From assembly GCA_012517355.1 (NCBI GenBank), contig JAAYVD010000155.1:1-33280 (forward strand): DNA of 33,280 nucleotides, read 5' to 3'. Shown here piece after piece: positions 1-10,000 of the stretch (the first letter of the stretch is position 1; each line of letters starts with the position of its first letter). The notes beneath the pieces were generated by a model, which was not told the origin of the DNA, searched no databases, and worked only from the letters and a program-made list of their open reading frames with translations. The DNA is from Candidatus Rifleibacteriota bacterium. Lineage in GTDB: Bacteria; Muiribacteriota; Ozemobacteria; Ozemobacterales; Ozemobacteraceae. The translations under genes and the position numbers were made by a program.

Positions 1-197
1 AGGCGGCTTTCGGCGGCGGGGAGTCACCGACTTCTGGAACGGTCAGGGAATGGGAGAAGCGGGGGAAGGGGCGAGCGTGGCTGCGGAGTTGGCGTGTCTT
101 GCCGTTCCCGGCTGAAGAGGAGTCGAAGAAGGAAGGCGGCTTTCGGCGGCGGGGAATCCCCCCACTTCAGGAACGATCAGGGGAAGGGGCGAGCGGG
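1..197. repeat. Imperfect direct repeat, two copies (about 1-80 and 134-197)
   Basis: The first 22 bases of the window recur exactly at 134-155. The similarity then continues imperfectly: a block like acttcnggaacgntcag is shared, and both copies end with ggggaaggggcgagcg near 65-80 and 182-197. The second copy is shorter because a segment in the middle is missing. The unit lies downstream of the Uma2 gene and overlaps no convincing gene. The first copy may extend beyond the left edge. It could be an intergenic repeat family; a loosely similar stretch occurs near 21590-21625. I see no gene in 1-279. Confidence 0.6.
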
Positions 198-279
198 GCA
201 GTGGGTCAAACGTGGCAGGTTCGATCCCAGCGATGGGACTGGGGGCGGAAGGAAAGGACAAGGCAGGGCCGGCGATCGA

Positions 280-906
280 TCAGCCGTATTCGGCGGGGCC
301 TTCTCTGACGACCTTTGGTTGCGTGGGAAAGACCTTCGACAGGTCGACCTCGAGGCCGGGAAAGGCGCGGGAACGCACGGTGTCGGTGTCGTCGAACGTA
401 TCAACCCGGCTGAAGACACCGTCGCTGCCGAGGGAAAAAAGCATCACCACCCGGTTCTGCGGATCGACGGTCCAGAACTCCCGCACCCCGTGCTTTTCGT
501 AGATCGCCTTTTTGCGGACGCAGTCGTGCGAGGCGGTGGTGGGTGACAGGATCTCGACGACCAGGTCGGGGGCCCCGCGGCAGCCTTTGTCGTCGAGTTT
601 GCCCGGGTCGCAAACGACCAGAAGGTCGGGCTGGACGACGGTCTTGACCTCCTCGTCGGGTTCATCGCCCTCCGGCAGCCGGATATCGAACGGGGCGTGG
701 TGGAATTCGCACGGTTTCCCATCGAAAAACGCCATGAAGACCCTTTCCAATGCCTGGGAAACAAGTGAATGGATACGGGACGGCGCGGTCATGGCGAAGG
801 CCAAGCCCTCGATCAGTTCCCAGCGACGCTCATCGCTCCACCCGCAGTAGTCCCCGTACGTATGGGCTTTCGGTTTCCTGGCCCTGCTGCTTCCCGCCAC
901 GGTCAT
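280..906 (-). CDS. Uma2-family (DUF820) PD-(D/E)XK nuclease-fold protein
   Basis: A 208-residue protein of the Uma2 family, which has a restriction-endonuclease-like fold. Members are common in multiple copies in some phyla and their role is poorly known. The family signature is visible: an N-terminal segment ending in WELIEG, then VVQPDLLVV, then APDLVVEILSPTT (acidic active-site residues), then a lysine-rich helix KKAIYEKHGVREFW followed by VDP. Length is normal for the family. I chose the ATG at 904-906 because it gives the usual short lead before the TYGDY segment. An AGGAGG lies only one base upstream, which is unusually close, and an in-frame GTG at 949-951 would add 15 residues. It is transcribed in the same direction as the giant lipoprotein gene upstream, across a 172-base gap. 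A function beyond the fold cannot be stated. Confidence 0.82.
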   Translation of the reverse strand: MTVAGSSRARKPKAHTYGDYCGWSDERRWELIEGLAFAMTAPSRIHSLVSQALERVFMAFFDGKPCEFHHAPFDIRLPEGDEPDEEVKTVVQPDLLVVCDPGKLDDKGCRGAPDLVVEILSPTTASHDCVRKKAIYEKHGVREFWTVDPQNRVVMLFSLGSDGVFSRVDTFDDTDTVRSRAFPGLEVDLSKVFPTQPKVVREGPAEYG

Positions 907-958
907 CCCTCCTGCTATTCCAGTCGACGCGTCCAACCCTGGCCGAGCCACCGGGGCA

Positions 959-990
959 AGGCACCCTCACCCTTCCCTTGACAGGTGCCT
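959..990 (-). terminator. Weak hairpin downstream of the giant lipoprotein gene
   Basis: A 7-bp perfect stem (aggcacc at 959-965, ggtgcct at 984-990) encloses an 18-base loop about 90 bases past the lipoprotein stop codon. On the minus strand the stem is followed only by TTGCC, so it is a poor intrinsic terminator. The rest of 952-1078 shows nothing I can name. Confidence 0.25.
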
Positions 991-1078
991 GGATCTTCGG
1001 ATGGACCCTTACCCGTCCTCACCTGAACCCATTCGCGTACATCTGCGGTTCACCCCCCAGAACCAACCCGGGACCTGC

Positions 1079-4000
1079 CTACTCCAGGTCGAGCGAGCGG
1101 CCGTCGGCGAAGACGCCGTTGGAGGTGCCGACCCAGATGCGCCGTTTGGTGCCTGCCGGCCCGGGCGACTGGCAGAAGGAATAGATGGTCAGGGTGCTGG
1201 CCAGGCCCGATTGGATGCGGGACCACGTCGCGCCCGCGTTCTTCGACCGATAGAGGCCGTTCTCGGCGCCGTAGAAGAAGTAGGTGACGTTGGTGGGGTC
1301 GATGAGCGTGGCGTAGGAGTTGGTGCTGGGAGCCAGCAGGGTGAAACTTCGTCCGGCATCGATGCTTCGGTAGACGCCCAACGACGAGGCGACCAACAGG
1401 GTGTTCGGGTTGCCCGGGTCGATGGAGATGTCGTAGATGATCCCCAGGTTGGTGGGACTCGTATTCACTGGCCGCGGAGGAAGCGGGGTGCGCAAGTAGG
1501 GGGCACGGCCGGGGCTGGAGGCCACACCCGAAGGACCATCGAAATACCAGAACCCGGTCACGCTGGAATCGTTCATGGCCAGGGGGTTCAGGATGTCCTT
1601 GATGTCCTGGATGTCGCTGAATTCGCCGGAATAGAACCCCGAATACATGCGGTTGGGATCGGACTTCGCCAAAGCCACCACCTGAGGCGAGTTGGTAAAC
1701 AGGGCTTTCCACTGGGAAGAATCACCGTAGGCGACGACATCGACATCGGCAGGGGGTGACCCCAACGCCCCCGTCCGGGTTTCCTTTTGATAATAGGCAA
1801 CATTCAACCACAGGGGCTCGGAGGCAACGATGGTATAGACACTCGGAGAGGCGGTAACCGTGTTGGCAAACCTGATTCTTTCCAGGCCGTAATCGCGGGC
1901 CAGATACAGGTAAGTGGGGTTGTTCGGATCCCAGGCCAACGACTTGGCAGAACTGGCGGAAAGATTGGCAACCTGAATCGGCGCGCCGAAGGTCCGGGGA
2001 TTGTGCCCTGCCCGCGGAATGATCCAGAGGCCATCTTCCGTGGCGGCAGCGATATCGTGGGTGGAGTTGTTGATGGCGATCTTGTTGACCTGGAACTTGC
2101 TACCCGCCGCCGGGACCGTGGTTCCCAGGGTGGTAGGTCTCCAGACCAGGTCGGAGGGTGTCGTTGCCAGCGTCGCATTCGCGGCGGCATACCAGACGCC
2201 GAACCCCTTCGTCCCCGCATACAGGTTGAAAACAGCAACTCCACTCGCCGTCTCATCGGCGAGATTCGGCCAGATGGGATCGACCAGCAGGGAACTGATG
2301 GGAAGAGGGGTGGAAGCGCCATCGACCAGGCCAACCGACCGGGCCACCCAGAATTCCTTGAGAGAGATGCTGACCGCGGCACTCTTGCTGGGATCGTAGT
2401 TCGAAACCGCGGTGATATCGAAGGAGCTGGGGGAAGGCATGGAAGCCGGAGCCGTGTACAAACCGCTCGAGTCGATGGTGCCGTAGGTCGAATTCCCGCC
2501 GGTGATGCCGTTCACCTTCCAGGTGACCGTGGTGTCGTTCATCGAATTGGTCACGCTGGCGATGAGCTTCAGCGAATCCACCTCCAGGAGAACCTCGGCG
2601 GAGGCCAGCTGGGGATCGGCATACGCATACCCCTTGGAGATCTTCACCTGGACCGGTTGGAGGAGGGTCACGGTGGCGATGGCGGTGGCCGAGGCGTCAT
2701 CGATCGCGGTGGCGATGATCTCGACAGCCGATCCGGAGGCGGGAATGCTGGTCGGTCGCGTGTAGACCCCACTGGAAGCGAGGGTTCCGATGTCCCGAAG
2801 ATTGCCATCGGCGGGAAACAGGAACCCTGGCGGTGACCCACCACTGCGGAAAGACCAGGTCACGCCGTTCTCGGAATTCCGCACGTTGGCCGAGAAGGGG
2901 ATCGGGATGATGACCGAAGGCGCCTGCGTGGCAATGGGGGTGAGGGTGACGGCCACCGCATCCTTCACCTGGATGGTACACGTGGCCGTGGGCGAGGCGG
3001 TCGGCGTGGGGGTGGCATTCGTCCAGGAAGCGACAACCTGGAGGGTGCCACCGGTATCGTAGGGATAGAAGGTAACCGTGTGGTTGTTGGGGGCAACTCC
3101 GGAATCGTCCGTTGTCAGCACCGAATTTGTTGCCACCGTCGATGAGAAGGACCCAGAGGCGGTCCCAGGGATGATGAACCAGGTGATGGAGGAGGGATAA
3201 CTGTCGGTGGTGGCGGTGATCGTGACCGGCGTCCGACGGGCCTGTCCGGTCGCGCTCGTGGGGCTGATGGTGACCACCGGGCCAAGGCTCAGGTAAGCGG
3301 TCAGCACCTGGGTTTTCGACGGGGCGGCGATGCAGCCCACGGTCATGGTGTCGGTCGCACCGGTGTAGGTGGGGGAAGGGGCGGTGTAGAGACATTCGAC
3401 AACGGTGGCCGTGGCCATGTAGGTGGGCGGTGTTGCGATGGTCAGGGTTCCCTGGGTGGGTGGGCTGATGATGGTCAACGTGGCACTCGAGGGAAGGTTG
3501 CGCAGGTAACAGGTGAAGGTCGCGACCTTGCCCACCATGACCGGGCTCTCGGTGTTCACCCATTCCCATTCGACCTGGGTCAGCAGGGAGACGGTGGCGG
3601 TGTCGGACGCGGTGGGATCACTTTCGACATAGGCGAGGATGGTGGCCGTGGCAGGGGCCAGCAGGCTCGCCGGAGCGGTATAGAGGCCGGTGTCGGCATC
3701 GATGTTCCCCGTTCCCGGCCCACTGGTCAACTGCCACTTGATGGGGGGAGCGATGTTTTCGGGGATGGCCGTGAAGGTCTGGCTCTGTCCGGAATACAGG
3801 ATCTTGGTCTTGGGCGTCACCCGGAGGCCGGGGCCCCTGAGGTAGAGGGGTTTCATCTGCACGTCAGACCAGTTGCCGGCCCCGTCACCGAACTTGTACC
3901 AGATGTTGTTCACCAGGCGCTGCAGGGGAGGCTTGTTGACCGCGATCGGCCCGACGGGGGGGATGAGGACGGCCCAGGTGCTGGGAGCGGAGGCGGTATC

Positions 4001-7000
4001 GGGAAGAATGGCGTAGGCCACCGAGGCTGTCCGGGGGTCGTCGATGGTGAAGTGCAGGTAGACGGGCAAAGACCCGACGGCTGCCTCCTCGACCACGGCC
4101 GAGGTGGGGGAGAAGGTGGCGCGGATGGCCATCGAGTTGTTGCTCGGCGGGGTGGTCCCGACAGTCACCGGCAGAGATTGGGTCGGGGTTTCAATGCCCT
4201 TCGAGGAGCGGAACTTGGCGTAGACCGTATAGGCCCCGGGCCCGGGCAGATAAAGCGTCTTGGTGGTGGCGTAGGGATCCCAGCCCACGGCGTCGAGATC
4301 GATGCCAACCTTCATGTCCATGCCGAGGCCGTCGGGGCTCTGGGCATACAGCTTCAGGTTGACGTAGGTGCGGTTGAGGGGCATGGTGTCGTTGGTCGAC
4401 AACGAGGCACTGGCGGGCCCGATGGTGGTGATGGAATCGGACACGGTGACGAGCCCAGACGGTGTCTCGAACCGCACATACACCGTCCGCAACCCTTCCG
4501 GCCCAAAGGTCTTGGTCGGTTCGGCAACGGTTGTGTAGACATTCCAGGAATGGGTGGTGGCATATGGATAGGCCGTGGCTCCGGTGAAATTGCCGTCGTT
4601 GCTGAACCACATGCGGTGGGTGGGCAGGGAATCGGGCGAGGAAAGGGTGAGGTCGACGGTGGGATCAAGCGTCGTGGCATCGCCGCTGTTGATGACGATG
4701 GTGGGCGAGGCCGGGGTCGGCCCGGCCACCTGGACATCGAGGCTGATCCAGTCGGAAACGACCCCGGCCACGCTCTTGAACCTGGCGTAGACTTTCTGCC
4801 ACCCGCTGGTGGGGTTCAACGAGAGGGAGGCGGTGGTGGCGAAGGGAACCCAGGTGGCGATGGACAGGTCGGTATAGGTGGCGGTCAGGGCCATGGAAGC
4901 CACGTTCGTTCCCGCGATCCAGAGATTGACCCCATAGGTGGCCAGAGGCTGGGTGTCGGAGGTGGTCAGCGACAGGCCGGTGGGACCGATGACCTGAATC
5001 GAATCCTGGCCATAGGAGAAGTTTCCTGAGGCATCTTCGAAGCGGGCATAGACGGTTTGCTGGCCGGGCGTCAGGAGCAGGTCGTAGCTGGCCAGCACCC
5101 AGGCATAGGTTGCCGGTGCATAGACGGTCTGGGTGGCGGTACCGAACAGGCCGTCCCGGGACAGTCGGTAGAATTTGGCCGTCGTGGAATGGAGCTTGAG
5201 GGTGGCCGACCCGGAATAGGTCTGGGCGTCTCCGTCATTCAGTTCCACCACGGTCAGCGAGGCAACCTGGATATCGACGTAGGCAACGTCGGATTCGACA
5301 TTCCCGGCGTTGATGAATTTGCCATACACGCGGTGGGTGCCGGGGGTCTGTCCCAGGATGAACGACCTGGTGGGCGCGAAGGCTTCGGAGGCGGTGGTCA
5401 AGAGGGCGGCCGGGTTTTCGCTCAAGCCCATGGAGGTGGCCCCGTTCGCGGTCAAGCTCAATGTCACCGTGTAGGTGGTCACCGGTTGGGAATCGGCACA
5501 GGTCATGGTGACGTTGGTGGGGCCGACGGTCTGGATGGAGTCGCTGACGGTGACATACTCATAGTTGGCGTTCCGAAGGCGGACATAGACGGTCTGGTTC
5601 CCGGGCACGGAACTGAGCTGGATGCCGGTGATCAGGAAAGATCCATCCGGCTGGACCCCACCGGCCGTGATGGTGTTCCAGGTGGCCCCCGTGAAATTGG
5701 GACTTCCGGTGGCCACCTGGTAGGCCAGGTTGTCGCCATAGAACAGGCTGGCATCGACGGAGGAATCGTTCGTGGTCGCGTCCCCATCGTTGATCAGAAG
5801 GGACGAAGAGGCGGGAGGAGGTTGCCCGACCTGCACGTCGAGGGTCAACATCGCCGTCTCGACCGCTCCGGCATTCCGATATTTGCCGTAGATCCGGTGC
5901 TGACCGATGAAGGGCCGGAGCGGATAGCTCGCCACCTGAAAGTCGAAGGGAACCCAGGAGGCAGGGGCGACCGGGTCGAGGTCGTCGTAGGTCTCGGAGA
6001 AGGCCATCGACACGGCCCCGGTGGAGAAGGGCCGAAGGTTCACGGAGTAGGTGGGAATGGGCTGGGAATCGTTGGTGGTCAGGGTCGAGTTCGTCGGTCC
6101 GACGAGGGTGATCGTGTCACTGATATCGACCCAGGCGGTACGTGCGGCGTTCAGCAAACGGACATAGACGGTCTGGAGCCCCGGGCTTGACCCAAGGGGA
6201 ATACTGGAGATCCGAAGCGATCCGTCGGGGTTGAAAGGCCCGACGGAAATGGAGGCGATCGGTTTCCCGGTGAAATCGGCCACGGCGGTCGCCACGAGGT
6301 ATTCCCGGTAATCGGCGAAATACAGGTTGGCCTGGCCGGTGGCCGAGGTGGTGGTCTCCGCCCCGCCGTTGACCATGAGGGTGGGTGACGCGGGCGGTCG
6401 CACTTCGACCTGCAGGTCGAGAGAAAGGATGTTGGTTTCGATCCGGCTGGCGTTGCGATACTTGGCATACACCCGGTGCTGCCCGTTGAAGGGCTGCAAG
6501 GTGAAGGTGGCCAGGTAGGTGAAGCTGGCCCAGTTCCCTGGGATGTCGTCGAGCTCGGCGTAGTCCTCCGTCAGAAGCATGTCCTGTACGCCATTGGCGA
6601 AAGGCCGGAGGAGCACGGAATAACTGGCCAACGGCTGGGTGTCGTTGGTGGTGAGGGCCGCGTTGGTGGGTCCCATGACGGAGATCGAGTCGCTGGCAAT
6701 CACGAACGTGCCGCTGGTCTTGCGGAACCTGACGTAGACGGTCTGGACTCCGACCGTAGGAGCCAGGGTCACGCTGGCGACCCAGATGCCCGTGGGGTTT
6801 TCCAGGGCGGCAATGGAGTATTCAGGAACCGTGGCGAAGGAGTCGGTGAGGGACACGGCGTAGAATTCGTAATCGGATGGATAGAGGCTGACCGACGCCA
6901 GATTGGAGGAGGTCACCGAATCGCCCAGGTTGACCAGGATGGTCGGGGTGCCGAGGGCGGTGGCCGAGGCGACCAGGACGTTGGCCGACAGCACGTCGGT

Positions 7001-10000
7001 CTCGATGCCGCCCAGGTTCCGGTATTTGGCATACACGGTGTGGACGCCCGGTGCGGAGGCCAGCTGGAACAGCGTGGAATAGGAGAAAGACGCCCAGGCG
7101 GGCGCCGCCAGTTTCCCATAATCCTCGGTCAGGAACATGTCGGCGGCATCCATGGCGAACGGCCGGAGGTTCACCTGGAAGGTCGTGAGGGGCTGGGTGT
7201 CGGCCACCACCAAGCTGGCGCTGGAGGGTCCGTTGACGCTGATGGTGTCGCTGGCAAACGAGAAAACCCCGTTGACGTCCTCGAAACGGGCCCAGACCGT
7301 TTGGATCCCGGCCCGCCGCAGGAGCGGGAACGCGGGGTGCAACACCGAGCCATCCGGTTGGTATCCGGTGGCTGGTGGGAACGGGTTGTCGGGAAGGGCA
7401 TTCTCGTAGGAGTTCTCCAGGGCCAGACGGTATTTTTTCGCCACGGGGGAGACCAGGTTGACGCTGACGGTGGCGCTGTCGGTGGTGGCATCCCCGTGGT
7501 TGATGACGATGGATGTGGGCAGGTCGGCGGTGACCGTCCGCAGCTCGATGGTCTTGTACCCGATGGGAGTCGTGTTGCCCAACTGGTCGGCAAAACGGTA
7601 CCACAGGAAGTAGGTGCCGGGACCGGTGATGAAGCGGGCGGCGACCAGGGCCTGCGGGGGGAACGGCGGAGCGACGTTATACAGCACGCCCGCCGTCGGG
7701 GGGGTGGGGTCGTTCACCAGGCCCAGGTAGTAACTGGCGGTGGCCGTGCGGGCATCCTTGATATCGAAGTGCAGGTAGACCGGGAGAACCGTAGTAGATG
7801 CCAGTTCCGTCGAGGTCGGGCTGTACGTTTCCCTGACGAAGACGGTGTTGCCGACGGGCGGGCTGGTGGCGACATCGACGGTCATCGTGATCGGCAGGGA
7901 CTCGATATAGTAGGCGTTGGAGGCGTTGCGGAACTTGGCAAACACCGTATGCCGGCCGCCTCCCGGGTTGAGGGCCACCACGTAGGTCGCCGTGTAGGTC
8001 CGCCAGTCGGTGGACGTCTCGAACACCGCCTGGCTGTCCTTGATCAGCATCTGGACGGCCCCGGCCGCGTAGACGTCGAGGTTGAGGTTGAGGGAAACCA
8101 GGGGCGACGCATCGGGAGTCGAGATGGTCGCGCTCGACGGCCCGATGGCGGTGATGGTGTCGTTCAGGATCAGATAGGCGCCCGAGGCATCCTGGAGGCG
8201 GGCGTAGACGGTCTTCGTGCCGGCCACGTGGTCGATCGTCCAGGGCTGGTTGACCGGGCTGGTCGTGAGCGGAATGCCGGCTCCCGTGCCGAAGTTGCCG
8301 TCGTTCGAGAACCAGGCGGTGCGGTATGCACCCGGGAAAACGGTCAGCACCACGCTGGTGGAGGAGGTCTGCGAGTCGCCCCCGTTGATGATGAGGGTCG
8401 GCGATGCCGGCGGCAGGGTGGTTGCCTGCACGTTGATCGACATCAGCTCCGTCTCGATCTGTCCGGCATTCCGGTATTTGGCGTAGATCGTGTGATACCC
8501 GGGAATCTGGGTCAGCTGGAACAGCTCGGAGGTCACGAAGGTGCGCCAGAGGGTGGGGTCGTTCACCTTGGTGATGTCTTCGGTGACCAGCATCTGGCTG
8601 GCCCCGATGGCGAAATACTTCAGGTTGACCGCATAGGTGGCGAGAGGCTGGGCGTCAGTAGTGCCGAAGGTATAGCTGCTCGGGCCGAGGACCTGGATGG
8701 TATCGCTGGCGAAGGAGAATTCTCCCGAGGCGTTTTCATACCGGACATTGATCATCTGCATGCCCGCCAGCGGGGTCAGGCGGTAGGGGACCCGCAGAAG
8801 GGGAACGGTGAAGTTCTGGTCGGGGACCCCGAAGAAATTCATGTTCTCGGCCAGCCGGTAGAACTTTGCATCGGGGGACCTCAGGTCCAGGGTCACGGTG
8901 GCCGTGGCGGTAGTCTGGTCGCCCTCGTTGATGACGATGGTGCCGCTGCCGGCGGGGGTTCCCTGCATGGTGATCTCGGCGCTGACGATTTCGGAGGTGT
9001 TGGTGGCGTCGTCGACGAACCTGGCATACACCGTCTGCAACCCATAGCCGCCCAGGACCCATTTCGGGATGGTTCTCGAAGAGGAATACATGGAATACGA
9101 GGCGGCCCCGGTGAAGGATTCGTCGTTGGAAACGAAGACGAAAGCCGCGCCGGTGGCCAGGGCGGTCAAGTCCACCCGAAGATCGGTGGTGGTGGTGGCC
9201 CCGTTGTTGATTTTCAGCACGACCCCCTCGGGGGGGGTGGCGTCCAGGATGATGCTGGCGGCGATCGGTCCGAACTCGTTTTCCAGTTCGTCGCGGAACC
9301 GGGCGTAGACGGTCTTCTTGCCGTCGCCTTCGTCAAGGGTCCAGGCGTAGGGCGTCGTGAAGGTCTCCCAGGTGTCACTGGCGGTGAACGCCGAATCATT
9401 GCGGATCTGCATGGTCGAGGCGCTGGTGCGGGCGGTGAGGTTGAGCACGACCGCCCGCTGGTTGGTCTTGGCGGCCCCGCCGTTGATCTTCATGATGACG
9501 TCGGGCCCGGTGGTGTCGAGGCCGATGGTCGCCGTGAAGATGGTGTCGGGATTGGCGCCACCGCCCTGGAACTGGGCATAGACGGTCTTGACCCCATCTC
9601 CCGTGGAAACCTTCCAGCGCCGGATCTCCGCGTAGGTCTCCCAGAAGGAGTTGAAGAAATCCTTCCGGTCGGATACCCGCATCTGCGTTGCCCCGGGATA
9701 CAGGAGGGTCAGGATCACCTCCAGCTTGTTGGTGAACGGCTTGCCGTTGTCGATCCAGACACCGAGATACCCTGCGGTCGTCGTGTTCAGGGTGATGGAA
9801 TCACTGATGACGGGGGACTCGTTGCCCGCCGAGTCGCGGAACTGGACGTAGATCCGCTTGGTGCCGTCACCCGCGGCCAGGGTGTAACTGCGCAGGGTGC
9901 CGACGGATTCCCAGACCTGGCCTGTCAGATCTTCCGAATCTCCCAGGCGCATCTCGACCGCGTTGGTGGAGGTCAACGACACCTTGACCGCCGTGTTGCG

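Noticed and set aside
219-232. tRNA T-loop-like ggttcgatcccagc on the plus strand
   Set aside because: The T-stem is mismatched and no matching acceptor or anticodon stem is present on either side.
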